A DNA stretch of 64,000 nt from Nitrosospira sp. Nsp11. Lineage in GTDB: Bacteria > Pseudomonadota > Gammaproteobacteria > Burkholderiales > Nitrosomonadaceae. Of the stretch, positions 47,149 through 57,561 are shown in pieces. Under the pieces are notes generated by a model. The model was not told where the DNA came from. It worked only from the letters and a program-made list of their open reading frames with translations, and ran no database searches. The stretch covers positions 124,001 to 188,000 of the forward strand of contig NZ_FRBV01000001.1 of assembly GCF_900142705.1 (NCBI RefSeq). Direction: 5' to 3'. Position 1 is the stretch's first letter. Each line of letters starts with the position of its first letter. The translations under genes and the position numbers were made by a program.

Positions 47149-47469
47149 TTAAAGTACCATTAATACCAATGGATGATCGCACAGTTCCTGGTATAGCGCA
47201 TCCAGTTGTTGGCGGGAAACGGCGCGTATCGTACAGGTGAGGCTCAGGTAGGTATTTTTTTTGCTGATCCTGACCTCCATATTCGCCTCATCATAATCGG
47301 GTGCATGCCGTTTTACGATCATCAGTACTGCTTGGGTAAACTCCTGCCGACCATGTTCCAGCGACGCCGCGCCAGGTAGGGAGCCCGGCAAAGACCCGAC
47401 GCGCCCTATGATTTTAATAGGAAAATCACAGGGGTATTCGATTAGCGTGGGTTGCTCGGGCGAGCTCAT
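47149..47469 (-). CDS. ybeD: DUF493 protein (YbeD family)
   Basis: A 106-residue DUF493 protein, a small ACT-like alpha/beta fold. Typical features are the N-terminal IEYPCDFPIKIIG, the central MEVRISKKNTYLSLTCTI and the C-terminal LDALYQELCDHPLVLMVL. It lies directly before lipB, the standard dacA-ybeD-lipB order. It has been suggested to act in lipoate metabolism or its regulation, without firm evidence. Confidence 0.92.
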   Translation of the reverse strand: MSSPEQPTLIEYPCDFPIKIIGRVGSLPGSLPGAASLEHGRQEFTQAVLMIVKRHAPDYDEANMEVRISKKNTYLSLTCTIRAVSRQQLDALYQELCDHPLVLMVL

Positions 47470-47631
47470 AGGTTGCGGGTTTCTAGCCCGGATGTTTCAT
47501 GAATTTGCATGATGATTGCGCAGGATTCTGTTTTGCAGGGAGATTTTGTGAAAAAGTGGCGCAGTTATTCATACGCCCGACTGAACGAAATTTTCATACG
47601 AAATAAAAGACCAGCGAGGGCGCGCGTCAAT

Positions 47632-48507
47632 TTATGAAACATCCGGGCTAGATATTGGAAAGTTGCCTCGCATCACATTGTGCTTATAGCTCTGGTAGAG
47701 CCGGTACAGTAATGCGAACATCGCCCCGGGTTTACCGTCGCCTACCGGTTTATCGTCGAGGCAAGTAATCGGCATGATTTCTTTGGTTGAGGATGTAAGC
47801 AAAAGTTCCTGGGCGGTACGTACTTCATATTCAGAAATCGCTCTCACTTCATATGGAATTTTTTCAGCCACCGCCAGCTCAAGTACGATGTCATAAGTAA
47901 TGCCCGGCAGCATGAGATGATTTTTCGGCGGAGCCAGCAGAACGCCATTTTTCGCCACAAAAATGTTGCTCGCCGCTCCCTCCGTCATAAAACCTTCCCG
48001 CAACAACACTGTTTCCATTGCGCCCGCATCAACCGCCATTTGGCGCAGTAATACGTTGGGTAACAGTGAAATCGCCTTGATGTCACAACGTAACCATCGG
48101 TTGTCATTGGCTGTGATAGCGGCAACGCCAGCAGAAAGTAATTCCGCCGGCGGCGCCAGCAAGGGATTACTCATGATGAATACAGTGGGAATCACCCCTT
48201 TTGGAAAAGCATGATCCCGCCGCGCGACACCGCGGGTAACATGCAGGTAGAGGTACTGATCGTCATGTTCATTGGCTGCGATGACTTGCTCCAGCAAGCT
48301 GCGCCACTCATCGGCCGAATGCGGGTTTTGCAGACGAATCCCGTCAAGGCTGTGCTGCAAGCGGAGCAGGTGCTCGGCCAGGCGAAAAGCTTTGCGGGAA
48401 TAGACAGGAATTACTTCGTATACGCCGTCGCCAAAAATGAAGCCCCTGTCCAGCACCGGAACCCGGGCTTCCTCGATAGGCATGAAATCACCGTTCAGAT
48501 AAATCAT
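47632..48507 (-). CDS. dat: D-amino acid aminotransferase (fold IV PLP enzyme)
   Basis: A 291-residue branched-chain/D-amino-acid aminotransferase family protein. It starts MIYLNGDFMPIEEARVPVLDRGF, has the PLP Lys in CDIKAISLLPNVL, TEGAASNIF binding PLP phosphate, and LLLTSSTKEIMP. The sequence and its position between dacC and ybeD point to D-alanine aminotransferase (D-alanine + 2-oxoglutarate to pyruvate + D-glutamate), consistent with cell-wall metabolism. A 4-amino-4-deoxychorismate lyase assignment is less likely. Confidence 0.9.
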   Translation of the reverse strand: MIYLNGDFMPIEEARVPVLDRGFIFGDGVYEVIPVYSRKAFRLAEHLLRLQHSLDGIRLQNPHSADEWRSLLEQVIAANEHDDQYLYLHVTRGVARRDHAFPKGVIPTVFIMSNPLLAPPAELLSAGVAAITANDNRWLRCDIKAISLLPNVLLRQMAVDAGAMETVLLREGFMTEGAASNIFVAKNGVLLAPPKNHLMLPGITYDIVLELAVAEKIPYEVRAISEYEVRTAQELLLTSSTKEIMPITCLDDKPVGDGKPGAMFALLYRLYQSYKHNVMRGNFPISSPDVS

Positions 48508-48554
48508 GATGAGCCTTGTTCGTAAAATCTGCTGCCGAGCGCATTAGTCCAACG

Positions 48555-49694
48555 CTAATTAAAGATCAGCCGCATACTATCCCAGGCGCGGCCAAAAATA
48601 TTCGCGGAATTCACTGTTTCCAACGCCACCAGCGGATGTTCTGCTACGGGTTTGCCATCGAGCGTAAATTTCGCCCTGCCCACTTTTTGTCCTGCAATGA
48701 TGGGAGCGACCAAAGGCTGTTTATATTCCACCCTGGCTTTCAGCTTATCGGCCTGGTATCTCGGAAGCGAGAAATAAACATCATACCCGAAACCTGTCCT
48801 GAGCTTGTCCTGCGCGCCTTTCCATAGCGGGATCGCAATCACTTCCTTCTCCTTCGGATATAGCCGGATGGTATCGTAAAACTGGAAGCCATGATTCAGC
48901 ATACGCTGGCTTTCCATGGCGCGCGCACTATCGGAGGCTGTTCCCATCACTACCGAAATCAATCGACGCTCGCCGCGCTTAGCTGACGTAATAAGGCAAT
49001 AGCCCGCAGCTTCAGTATGCCCTGTCTTCAGTCCGTCCACATTAGGATCAAGCCACAGCAGGCGGTTACGATTTGCTTGCGTAATTTTGTTGTATGTATA
49101 TTCACGCAGAGAATAAAGCGGATAATATTCAGGAAAATCCCTGATCATGGCAGCCGCCAGCAGGGAGAGATCGTAAGCCGTGCTGTAATGCTCGGCATGC
49201 GGTAAACCCGTTGAATTGGCAAACCGGGTATTCTTCATGCCCAAACGGCTCGCCTCTTTGTTCATTATCTGTACGAAGGCACTCTCCGAACCCGAGACAG
49301 CTTCTGCCAGCGCTATGCACGCATCATTGCCGGATTGAACGATCATGCCGCGCATTAATTCATCAACCGTTACCGCCCTGCTGGGCTCGATAAACATGCG
49401 GGAACCCTGCGCGCGCCATGCGCGATCCGACACTGCCACGCCCTGCGTCAGCGTAATGCGTTTCTGGTGGAGTGCGGAAAAAACCACATATGCCGTCATC
49501 AGCTTTGTAAGCGACGCGGGCTCGACACGTTCGTGAACATTTTCGCCGAACAAAGTCTGCCCGCTTTGAAAGTCGGTGAGAATATAGGACGTGGCAGCCA
49601 CTGATAATGCCTGAGGGGCCGTGGAAAACTGAGCTTGCTGTGCCGCAGCAGGTAAGGCTAGCGCGCACAGCAATAGAGGAAGTAACCGTCTCAT
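48555..49694 (-). CDS. dacC: D-alanyl-D-alanine carboxypeptidase (PBP5/6 family)
   Basis: A 379-residue low-molecular-weight penicillin-binding protein that trims D-Ala from peptidoglycan side chains. It has a signal peptide (RRLLPLLLCALALPAAAQ), the catalytic SLTK (EPASLTKLMTAYV), SGN (QSGNDACIAL) and KTG (LKTGHTEAAG) motifs, the C-terminal beta domain and an amphipathic anchor helix at the end (NIFGRAWDSMRLIFN). An upstream TTG at 49706 is in frame; the ATG at 49694 gives the normal signal peptide. First gene of the cell-wall/lipoate array. Confidence 0.95.
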   Translation of the reverse strand: MRRLLPLLLCALALPAAAQQAQFSTAPQALSVAATSYILTDFQSGQTLFGENVHERVEPASLTKLMTAYVVFSALHQKRITLTQGVAVSDRAWRAQGSRMFIEPSRAVTVDELMRGMIVQSGNDACIALAEAVSGSESAFVQIMNKEASRLGMKNTRFANSTGLPHAEHYSTAYDLSLLAAAMIRDFPEYYPLYSLREYTYNKITQANRNRLLWLDPNVDGLKTGHTEAAGYCLITSAKRGERRLISVVMGTASDSARAMESQRMLNHGFQFYDTIRLYPKEKEVIAIPLWKGAQDKLRTGFGYDVYFSLPRYQADKLKARVEYKQPLVAPIIAGQKVGRAKFTLDGKPVAEHPLVALETVNSANIFGRAWDSMRLIFN

Positions 49695-49783
49695 TGATAG
49701 TGGCAAAAAACGTTATTATATCCCAGCCACATCGATCGCGTTACCAAGGTACGGATTGCCGGCAATTTCGCGGGCATTCGGCT

Positions 49784-50059
49784 CTACTGCTTGCCCCGGC
49801 AAATGCTAAAGCCGTCGTTCCATCCCAGCCTGTATTGAGTATCAGCAGAAAACCGGCTCGTGTTCTTGAGCCCGAAACGCGTTTTCTTCGCGGTCTCGCA
49901 GCCATCGATATAGCCATCCTTGAAGGCTGGCGAGTAACCGGTGAGGTTATAGACGGGCCGCGTGGTCGCAGGCATGGGTCCCGGTGGTCGCTCGCTCTGC
50001 CCGGTGGCCGTACAACCTGCGAATGTCATAACCAGAAAAACTGCCGCGATCAAACGCAT
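49784..50059 (-). CDS. Small hypothetical lipoprotein
   Basis: A 91-residue exported protein with a clear signal and lipobox TFAGC (Cys16), so probably a lipoprotein. The mature part has a Pro-rich segment followed by YSPAFKDGYIDGCETAKKTRFG and YRLGWNDGFSICRGKQ, with two further cysteines that could pair. GGAGA lies seven bases before the ATG at 50059. I do not recognise the family. The repeated aromatic-Gly-Trp/Tyr-x-Asp-Gly pattern suggests two related half-motifs (DGYIDGC and WNDGFSIC). Confidence 0.75.
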   Translation of the reverse strand: MRLIAAVFLVMTFAGCTATGQSERPPGPMPATTRPVYNLTGYSPAFKDGYIDGCETAKKTRFGLKNTSRFSADTQYRLGWNDGFSICRGKQ

Positions 50060-50256
50060 CACCGCTCTCCTTTAATTGACGGGGATATGATACCCGCACT
50101 ACTCCCAGGCTAAAGATAGCGCCGGGGGAACAACAGAATCCTGCATTCTTGCTTGTTCGTATGTTGGGCAGTCTTTGTATCGAGCAGCCTGCCGGGCTAC
50201 ACCATGCTAAGCCGATTTGCTTTCGGGCTCAGGAGGTTCAGGATGCGATGTAATCG

Positions 50257-51780
50257 TCAACGCCTGCGCCCGCCTCCGAAGATACCACCTAAAACGCCTC
50301 GAAAGATCTCGCGGCCGACCTGTGAACCAGCGGAGCGAGCTGCGCTTTTGGCAAGGGTATCGAGAATGCCGGGGTGATGCCCTCCGCGCGGACCTGTCTT
50401 GCCGAGCAGTATATCGCCCAATATATCCATCACGCCACCGCTGGCGCCCGTTGAGCCCGTCCTGGCCGGTTGTGGGTCTGCCTCACTTTCTGCATTCTGT
50501 TTTACGGCTGTACGGCTCCTGATTATTTCGTATGCCGACTCGCGATCCACTATCTGTTCGTAATGACCGAAAATAACTGACGATCTGATGATGGCCACGC
50601 GCTCCGCATCGGTAATGGGGCCAATTCTCGATCCCGGCGGCAAAATAAACGCACGCTCAACCATGGTGGGACGCCCTTTCTCATCCAGAAACGACACGAG
50701 AGCTTCACCGACAGCAAGCTCGGTGATCACCTTTTCGGTATCAAAACCGGGATTGGCGCGCATGGTTTGGGCTGCGGACCTGACTGTCTTCTGGTCCCTC
50801 GGAGTAAACGCGCGCAATGCGTGCTGTACCCGGTTGCCAAGCTGGCCTAAAACACTTTCGGGGATATCCAGCGGGCTCTGCGTGATAAAATATACCCCTA
50901 TTCCCTTGGAGCGTATCAATCTCACCACCTGCTCAATTTTCTCCAGCAACGCCCTGGGCGCTTCGCTAAACAGCAAATGGGCCTCGTCGAAGAAAAACAC
51001 CAGCTGTGGCTTTCCTTCATCGCCAACTTCGGGAAGTTGCTCGAACAGCTCCGATAATATCCACAATAGAAAAGTTGAATACAACTTGGGCGAGTTCATC
51101 AGCTTTTCGGCGGCAAGAATATTGATCATGCCACGCCCATTGCTGTCGGTTTGTATCAGGTCGCTTATGTCAAGCATCGGTTCGCCGAAGAAGTTATCTC
51201 CACCTTGTTGCTCGATCTCCAGCAATGCGCGCTGAATAGCGCCTATCGAGGCTGCTGAAACGTTGCCATACTGGACAGTGAAATTCTTCGCGTTTGTGCC
51301 GATAAATTGCAGCATCACGCGCAGATCCTTCAGGTCAAGCAGCAGTAGTCCGTTATCATCCGCTATCTTGAACACCATTGTCAGCACGCCCTGCTGCGTG
51401 TCGTTCAGGTTGAATAACCGCCCGAGCAACAGCGGTCCCATATCTGAAATCGTTGTACGGACAGGATGACCTGCTTTTCCGTAGACGTCCCAGAATGAAA
51501 CAGGACATGCCATCCATTGCGGCTGATCAAGTCCGAGATGCGAAAGCCGCTCCGTCAGTTTTGGCGAACCCTCGCCTGGAGCGGAAAGCCCCGCCAAGTC
51601 GCCTTTGACGTCAGCCATGAATACCGGCACCCCGATTGATGAGAATCGCTCGGCCAACACCTGCAAGGTAACGGTTTTGCCAGTACCTGTCGCACCGGTA
51701 ATCAGCCCATGCCGATTGGCGAAATTGGGTAGCAACCCGATCGCCCGGTCCGAACGGGCGATTACTAACAAATTTGTCAT
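50257..51780 (-). CDS. HerA/FtsK-like ATPase of the DUF853 (YjgR) family
   Basis: A 507-residue P-loop ATPase with Walker A GATGTGKT near the N-terminus, Walker [13 protein letters not shown], and an arginine-finger region near [15 protein letters not shown]. The family is related to HerA/VirB4 motor proteins; E. coli YjgR is the model member and its role is unclear. A linker with Glu, Pro and Gly (about 435-460) leads to a Gly/Arg-rich C-terminus ending FGGGRRR, which may contact nucleic acid. The frame extends upstream, but GAGG five bases before the ATG at 51780 sets the start. Confidence 0.9.
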   Translation of the reverse strand: MTNLLVIARSDRAIGLLPNFANRHGLITGATGTGKTVTLQVLAERFSSIGVPVFMADVKGDLAGLSAPGEGSPKLTERLSHLGLDQPQWMACPVSFWDVYGKAGHPVRTTISDMGPLLLGRLFNLNDTQQGVLTMVFKIADDNGLLLLDLKDLRVMLQFIGTNAKNFTVQYGNVSAASIGAIQRALLEIEQQGGDNFFGEPMLDISDLIQTDSNGRGMINILAAEKLMNSPKLYSTFLLWILSELFEQLPEVGDEGKPQLVFFFDEAHLLFSEAPRALLEKIEQVVRLIRSKGIGVYFITQSPLDIPESVLGQLGNRVQHALRAFTPRDQKTVRSAAQTMRANPGFDTEKVITELAVGEALVSFLDEKGRPTMVERAFILPPGSRIGPITDAERVAIIRSSVIFGHYEQIVDRESAYEIIRSRTAVKQNAESEADPQPARTGSTGASGGVMDILGDILLGKTGPRGGHHPGILDTLAKSAARSAGSQVGREIFRGVLGGIFGGGRRR

Positions 51781-51882
51781 GAAAACCTCAGGGATTGCTC
51801 TGGTATTGTTCAGGGTCGATCCGGCATTACTTGAATGCATCAGTAATGCTGCTTTTGCAATCCGGCAACCTGCTCTTTTTGC

Positions 51883-52794
51883 TTACCCGGCCCAACCGGC
51901 AATTTCCAGCATTAGAATCAGCAGAAGCCACAACACCAGGGTACGCCAAACCAGGCCTGCGGTACTTTGCAGAAAGTCCATGTCGGCTTCTTCGCCTACA
52001 CCCAGTTCGGGACGATAATGCTTGCCACCGGCTTCTTCGGACGGATCACCCAGGCAAACCCCAAGGGCGCCGGCGCCGCTGGCGAGAATGATGCCCTGGT
52101 TTTGGTCCACCCATGATGCCGCCTGCGCACGCCAGCAATAAACCGCATCCTCGAAATTCCCTGCAATGGCGAAACTCAAAGCAGTCAACCTTGCCGGAAG
52201 CCAATCGATTATCTCGAATGCTTTTGCGGCAAAGTCCCCAAAAGCGTCAGGGCGGTCACTCCAACGCTCACTCAATAATTCCGTCAGTCGATACAACACC
52301 GGGCCCAGCGGTCCTGGCAGGACGGCAAAGGAGACAATAATCCCAAATACATAACGGTGCGAATAGACAAGCCCCATCTCGATGGTAACCCGCGCGATTT
52401 CCTGGCTGTCAAGCTTGTCCGCTTTGACTCCGTGCAATTCCTTCAATAACTTGCGAGCGAGGAGCAAATCCCCATTTTTGAGCGCATCCTTGATTTCCGT
52501 GAATGAATAGCTGAACTGGCGAAATCCCATGGTGAGATAAAGCGTAATTACATTCCACGCCCACCCCAGCAAGGGGTTAAGGCCATGCAATAAATAGTAG
52601 ACCCAACCCCAGAGTATCAGTACCGGCGTTATTGCGGCGATCCAGGCCGCTATGCCGTGGCGGCGCGCGCCGGTATTGAAATATTGCTCCAGCCAGTCCG
52701 CATAGGAGAGAAAGAGCAAAACGAAACGATTGCGATCGCTGCCTGGACGCCACTGGTCCAGCAGAAAAGCGGAGATCAAGGAGAAAAAGGTCAT
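51883..52794 (-). CDS. CobD/CbiB family membrane protein
   Basis: A 303-residue integral membrane protein with about four to five hydrophobic segments. The start resembles CobD/CbiB and AmpE proteins (FSLISAFLLDQWRPG), and YCWRAQAASWVDQNQGIILASGAGALGV is close to the CobD/CbiB segment. No other cobalamin genes are nearby, and this isolated betaproteobacterial branch may not make adenosylcobinamide phosphate. Its role is unknown. Confidence 0.75.
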   Translation of the reverse strand: MTFFSLISAFLLDQWRPGSDRNRFVLLFLSYADWLEQYFNTGARRHGIAAWIAAITPVLILWGWVYYLLHGLNPLLGWAWNVITLYLTMGFRQFSYSFTEIKDALKNGDLLLARKLLKELHGVKADKLDSQEIARVTIEMGLVYSHRYVFGIIVSFAVLPGPLGPVLYRLTELLSERWSDRPDAFGDFAAKAFEIIDWLPARLTALSFAIAGNFEDAVYCWRAQAASWVDQNQGIILASGAGALGVCLGDPSEEAGGKHYRPELGVGEEADMDFLQSTAGLVWRTLVLWLLLILMLEIAGWAG

Positions 52795-52836
52795 TGCGAA
52801 AAAATCATACAGGTTTCTGAACTCCGTTCTTATATA

Positions 52837-53715
52837 TTATCGCAACACTGATTTGAGCAACTTGCCCATCTCGGCAGGATTTCGCGTTACTTTAATCCTG
52901 CACTCTTCCATGAGGGCGAGCTTTTCCTGTGCCGTGCCCTTACCACCGGAGATGACCGCGCCGGCGTGCCCCATGCGCCTGCCCTGCGGTGCGGTAACAC
53001 CTGCAATAAAGCCCACCAATGGTTTCCTCATGTGCTCCTTGGCCCAGCGGGCGCAATCTTCCTCATCGGAGCCGCCGATCTCACCCACCATCAAAACCGC
53101 ATCGGTTTCATCGTCGTCATTGAACAATTTCATTACATCAAGGTGCTTCAACCCATTCACCGGGTCACCGCCAATGCCGATACAGGTGGACTGGCCCAAT
53201 CCCTGCTCCATCAGTTGCGCCACAGCTTCATAAGTGAGCGTGCCGGAACGCGATACTACGCCCACGCGTCCTTGCTTGTGGATGTAACCCGGCATGATGC
53301 CAATCTTGATTTCGCCGGGTGTGATAATGCCTGGACAGTTGGGACCAATCAGCCGGGTTTTCCGTCCCTGCATCTTGTGGCAGGTGCGCAGCATGTCGCG
53401 AACCGGGATGCCCTCCGTAATGCAGATTACCAGGTCCAGCTCCGCGTTCACGGCCTCGTCTATGGCAGCGGCTGCAAATGGCGGCGGCACGTAAATGACG
53501 GAAACCGTCGCACCGGTTGCCTGTTTTGCTTCCTGGACGGTAGCAAAAACTGGGATGCCTTCGAAATCCTCGCCTGCTTTCTTTGGATTCACCCCCGCGA
53601 CAAAACAATTCTTTCCGTAGGCATAATCCCGGCACATGCGGGTGTGGAACTGCCCGGTTTTACCGGTAATACCCTGAGTCATGACACGGGTATGGCGGTC
53701 GATGAGGATAGCCAT
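52837..53715 (-). CDS. sucD: Succinate-CoA ligase, alpha subunit
   Basis: A 292-residue CoA-binding subunit of succinyl-CoA synthetase, the TCA-cycle step making GTP/ATP. It has [11 protein letters not shown] for CoA, the [16 protein letters not shown] segment, and the phospho-His in [16 protein letters not shown] seven bases before the ATG at 53715 sets the start, and this site overlaps the sucC stop, so the subunits are translationally coupled. Confidence 0.96.
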   Translation of the reverse strand: MAILIDRHTRVMTQGITGKTGQFHTRMCRDYAYGKNCFVAGVNPKKAGEDFEGIPVFATVQEAKQATGATVSVIYVPPPFAAAAIDEAVNAELDLVICITEGIPVRDMLRTCHKMQGRKTRLIGPNCPGIITPGEIKIGIMPGYIHKQGRVGVVSRSGTLTYEAVAQLMEQGLGQSTCIGIGGDPVNGLKHLDVMKLFNDDDETDAVLMVGEIGGSDEEDCARWAKEHMRKPLVGFIAGVTAPQGRRMGHAGAVISGGKGTAQEKLALMEECRIKVTRNPAEMGKLLKSVLR

Positions 53716-53716
53716 A

Positions 53717-54916
53717 CTACACTCCTTTTGTTGCAAATTCTGTTGCTGGCGCTGTCCACTGTGCCGCCATGACAGCCTTCTCCGCAGCATCCGCCATATT
53801 CCCTGCGGAAATTATCCGCAGCCCGGATTCACCCAGGATTCTTTTGCCCAGATTCACATTGGTTCCTTCGAGGCGCACCACCAGCGGAACGTTCAGCTTC
53901 AGTTCCCGCGCCGCCGCCACCACCCCTTCCGCGATCACGTCGCACTTCATGATCCCGCCGAATATGTTTACGAGTATGGCTTGCAGCTTGGGGTTGCGTA
54001 GCATCAGCTTGAACGCTTCCGCCACCTTTTCGGCGGTAGCACCTCCGCCGACATCCAGAAAATTGGCCGGATTTCCACCGTAGAGCTTGATGATATCCAT
54101 GGTTGCCATCGCCAGACCCGCGCCATTAACCAGGCAACCAATGTTGCCGTCCAGGGAGATATAGGAGAGACCATGCTGGGATGCCTCGATCTCCGCCGGG
54201 TCTTCCTCGTCCAGATCCCGCAGGGCAGCGATGTCAGGGTGGCGGAAGAGCGCATTGTCGTCAAAACTCATCTTCGCATCGAGCGCGATGATATGATCCT
54301 CGGCGGTAAGAATCAGCGGGTTGATTTCGACTAATGAAGCGTCCGTGCTGTCATAGGCCTGGTACAAGCTCTGCAAAAGAATCCGTGCTTCTTCCACCGC
54401 TGTTTCCGCGATGCCGATCTTGCGGGCAATGTCGTCAGCATCCTGGACGGTTAGCCCGGCGAGCGGATCGATCAATACTTTGTGAATCTTTTCCGGATTC
54501 CTCGCCGCGACCTCCTCGATGTCCATTCCCCCTTCGGAACTGGCCATCAGGCAGACGCGCCGGCTACTTCGATCAACTACCAGGCCGATATACAACTCTC
54601 TTCGGGTATCAATCCCCTGCTCTACCAGAAGACGCCGGACGACTTGGCCGCGCAGGCCAGTCTGGTGCGTAACCAGCGTCATACCCAGTATTTTCTCAGC
54701 GAATTGTTTTACCTCATCAAGTGACCTGGCTACTTTTACGCCACCGCCCTTGCCACGCCCCCCGGCGTGAATCTGCGCTTTAACCGCCCACACGCTACCA
54801 CCCAGCTTTCTGGCAGCCTCAACCGCTTCCTCAACACTAAAACAGCCGATCCCTTGGGGCGTGTTAACGCCAAATCCCCGTAAAATCTGTTTAGCCTGGT
54901 ATTCGTGGATTTTCAT
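53717..54916 (-). CDS. sucC: Succinate-CoA ligase, beta subunit
   Basis: A 399-residue ATP-grasp subunit of succinyl-CoA synthetase. It begins [17 protein letters not shown], has the ATP-grasp [23 protein letters not shown], and the [13 protein letters not shown] and [13 protein letters not shown] segments typical of SucC. Malate-CoA ligase (MtkA) is related, but no serine-cycle genes are near. One base separates its stop from sucD. An upstream ATG at 54943 adds nine residues without family support. Confidence 0.95.
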   Translation of the reverse strand: MKIHEYQAKQILRGFGVNTPQGIGCFSVEEAVEAARKLGGSVWAVKAQIHAGGRGKGGGVKVARSLDEVKQFAEKILGMTLVTHQTGLRGQVVRRLLVEQGIDTRRELYIGLVVDRSSRRVCLMASSEGGMDIEEVAARNPEKIHKVLIDPLAGLTVQDADDIARKIGIAETAVEEARILLQSLYQAYDSTDASLVEINPLILTAEDHIIALDAKMSFDDNALFRHPDIAALRDLDEEDPAEIEASQHGLSYISLDGNIGCLVNGAGLAMATMDIIKLYGGNPANFLDVGGGATAEKVAEAFKLMLRNPKLQAILVNIFGGIMKCDVIAEGVVAAARELKLNVPLVVRLEGTNVNLGKRILGESGLRIISAGNMADAAEKAVMAAQWTAPATEFATKGV

Positions 54917-55086
54917 GGCCACTCCGGTAATGCGGAAAACCAAGTATATCCTATTCGTTTAGCGACGTTGCGTGAAGAAGGCGGTAGTTACCGATTACCG
55001 ACACGGATAATGTATTTGCGACAGGGTATCCCTCCCGAATTGTTGGGTTACATGCCAGCATCATCGATCGGCGTAATCACAGCCTT

Positions 55087-55845
55087 TCATACTGGTAAAT
55101 CTGCTGAATCCTGATCGATATATACTTCACATAGTATTACCGTCACATTATCTCTTCCCCCTGCAGCTATAGCCGCCGCGACCAGCGCTTTAACCTTGTG
55201 CTGGATCGATATCGAGGAAACGAGGATATCCTGGATCGCAGAATCAGCGACCATATCCGTTAGCCCGTCCGTGCATAACAGAAAAATGTCGTGACTGAGC
55301 CCCGCGCCCTCCAGAATATCGAACGACACTGAGGGATCGATCCCAAGCGCTTGCGTGATGATGTTTTTCCGCGGATGGTGTTTCGCTTCCTCCGGTGTCA
55401 GGGTTCCATTGTCCACCAGGCGTTGCACAAAGGAGTGGTCTTTGGTTAACTGCCGCAAGATGCCATCCCTCAGCAAGTAGATTCTGCTGTCTCCGGCGTG
55501 ACCGACAACATATCCATCCCCATCAAACACGAGAAGATCACCGGTACATCCCATCCCTTCGTCATCGGGATACTGTGCAGTATGTTCGAATATCCGCTCA
55601 TTTGAACGCCTGAAGACTTTTCGGGCGAGTTCATGGTTTGTTTCACTGAATGAAGGAGCACGGCTGCAAAAAACAGCTTGCGCCGTTTCAATAAAATAAC
55701 GACTGGCAATTTCACCCGCCGCCGCGCCGCCCATCCCGTCCGAGATTGCAAAAAGCCCGGCTTCTGGCATCACCAGGTAGGCATCCTCATTATTTTTGCG
55801 CAACAGTCCTATGTCAGTTGCGCCTGCCGAGATTAGCTTGATCAT
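55087..55845 (-). CDS. PP2C-type protein serine/threonine phosphatase
   Basis: A 252-residue PP2C phosphatase of the PppA/Stp class. All metal-site motifs are present: RKNNEDAY, ISDGMGG, GHAGDSRIYLLRDG, LCTDGLTDMV, GGRDNVTVIL. It is cytoplasmic with no membrane segment. No Hanks-type kinase gene is in the window, so its partner is elsewhere. It is 170 bp upstream of sucC on the same strand; a functional link is not evident. Confidence 0.93.
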   Translation of the reverse strand: MIKLISAGATDIGLLRKNNEDAYLVMPEAGLFAISDGMGGAAAGEIASRYFIETAQAVFCSRAPSFSETNHELARKVFRRSNERIFEHTAQYPDDEGMGCTGDLLVFDGDGYVVGHAGDSRIYLLRDGILRQLTKDHSFVQRLVDNGTLTPEEAKHHPRKNIITQALGIDPSVSFDILEGAGLSHDIFLLCTDGLTDMVADSAIQDILVSSISIQHKVKALVAAAIAAGGRDNVTVILCEVYIDQDSADLPV

Positions 55846-56053
55846 ATAGTAGTATCCAGGCGATCAAAATCCAGGGAATTCATAGCCTTGGGCAAATACA
55901 TCCGATAGCACCTGATCAACCATCCACATCGTTCGACATACTGAGCGGATATACAGTTCTAATTAAAGCGGGTATTCTTACCGAGAAGGCGAGCTTCGCG
56001 GAAATATCCACAGTTACGGGTACTGCCATGTCCAACTTGTCAAAGGAAAAAGC

Positions 56054-57448
56054 ATGCGAGCATTGATCCTTCTGTTGGCGGCGGTTTGTATACCGGGCTT
56101 CGGCTCGCTATCTTTTGCCGCCGAACACAATCACGGCAGTGATGCTGTCACTTACACGCCTGATGTTACCTTTACGTTGCGCACCGACATCGCGGACGGC
56201 AAACTGGTCTTTGTCGGCGAAACCGATGCCATTGCAGGCAAGATCAACCCCGATCTGAAGGTACCCGAAGGCGCGGTTGTCCAGATCAACCTGATCAACG
56301 GCGACGGCGCCGTCCACGATATTGCCATTCCCGAATTCAGCGCGAAGTCCGGCAATATCACGGCAAAAGGCGCGGCCACCACCATAGTATTCCGCGCAAC
56401 CCATACCGGTAACTTTGAATACCTCTGCACGCTGCCTGGCCATAAGGCCGCTGGCATGTTCGGTCAACTCATCGTGGGCACCCCGGAGGAGCGCGCAAAA
56501 AGCGGTGCAATAGACGTCGCACAAGATCCCCATGCCGTAGGCGAACCTGTCGGTAACCGTGGGCCAAAACACGTGATGCTGGATCTCGAATCCACCGAGA
56601 TCGAGGGCCGCCTCTCGGATGGCAGTACCTATAAATACTGGACCTTCAACAACAAAGTCCCGGGCCCGTTTGTGCGCGTACGGTTGGGCGATACGGTTAC
56701 CGTCAAGCTGCGCAATGCAAAAAACAGCGCCCATATTCATTCAATAGATTTCCACGCGGTTACGGGTCCAGGCGGAGGCGCAGCAGTCACCCAGGTTGCG
56801 CCGGGCCAGAACAAGAGCTTCACTTTCAAAGCACTGCATCCAGGACTGTTCGTTTATCATTGCGCGACCCCCATGGTCGCCCAGCACATTGCAAACGGTA
56901 TGTATGGAATGATCCTGGTTGAGCCTGAAGGCGGTATGCCCGAAGTCGATCGGGAATTCTACGTAATGCAGGGAGAACTCTACACCGCGCAGCGGCATGG
57001 GGCGCCAGGCTTGCATGAGTTTTCGCTTGAAAAACTTCTTGCCGAGAATCCGGGTCACCTTATGTTTAATGGAAACATGGATGCGCTCACAAAAACGTAC
57101 AAAATGAAAGCTAACGTGGGCGAAAACGTGCGGATATACTTCGGGGTGGGCGGTCCCAATCTAACGTCGAGTTTTCACGTCATCGGGGAGGTGTTCGATA
57201 AGGTATATGATCACGCTTCGCTGACCAGTCCACGACTAACCGACGTACAAACCACGCTTGTCCCGCCTGGAGGCGCCACCATAGTGGAGTTCAAGGTGGA
57301 TTATCCTGGTCAATATATCCTGGTCGACCACGCGCTATCGCGCATGGAGAAAGGGCTGTCGGGCTTTCTGACAGTTAATGGCAAGCCAAGCCCGGCAATA
57401 TTCAACAGCAGCGAAAAGACCGGCGCTACATCCGGACGCCGGGAATAA
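56054..57448 (+). CDS. nirK: Copper nitrite reductase, AniA-type with extra N-terminal cupredoxin domain
   Basis: A 464-residue periplasmic nitrite reductase (nitrite to NO). A signal peptide (1-22) is followed by an N-terminal blue-copper domain with His88, Cys125, His130 and Met135, then a two-cupredoxin NirK. In the NirK part type 1 ligands are His229, Cys270, His278 and Met283; type 2 ligands His234, His269 and His426; the catalytic Asp232 and His375 (SSFHVIG) are present. The SSFHVIGEVFDKVY segment matches Neisseria AniA-type enzymes. The added domain makes it three-domain, like the Hyphomicrobium enzyme, and may receive electrons from a cytochrome. AAAGGA precedes the ATG at 56054. Monocistronic; the next gene is convergent. 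Confidence 0.96.
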   Translation: MRALILLLAAVCIPGFGSLSFAAEHNHGSDAVTYTPDVTFTLRTDIADGKLVFVGETDAIAGKINPDLKVPEGAVVQINLINGDGAVHDIAIPEFSAKSGNITAKGAATTIVFRATHTGNFEYLCTLPGHKAAGMFGQLIVGTPEERAKSGAIDVAQDPHAVGEPVGNRGPKHVMLDLESTEIEGRLSDGSTYKYWTFNNKVPGPFVRVRLGDTVTVKLRNAKNSAHIHSIDFHAVTGPGGGAAVTQVAPGQNKSFTFKALHPGLFVYHCATPMVAQHIANGMYGMILVEPEGGMPEVDREFYVMQGELYTAQRHGAPGLHEFSLEKLLAENPGHLMFNGNMDALTKTYKMKANVGENVRIYFGVGGPNLTSSFHVIGEVFDKVYDHASLTSPRLTDVQTTLVPPGGATIVEFKVDYPGQYILVDHALSRMEKGLSGFLTVNGKPSPAIFNSSEKTGATSGRRE

Positions 57449-57530
57449 TGCTGGCGGCGAGGCAGAGACGAAATATAGCCTTGAGCAGTGCCGCTACGCA
57501 TCAGCTCGAAGCTTCTCACGCTACTACCAT

Positions 57531-57551
57531 CCAAAAGCCCCGCAAGCGGGG
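57531..57551 (-). terminator. Terminator of the HAF-repeat lipoprotein gene
   Basis: A perfect 6-bp GC stem CCCCGC/GCGGGG (57538-57543 and 57546-57551) with a 2-base centre is followed on the minus strand by CTTTTGG. It lies 11 bp past the stop of the minus-strand gene. Confidence 0.55.
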
Positions 57552-57561
57552 ATGGTTTCGA

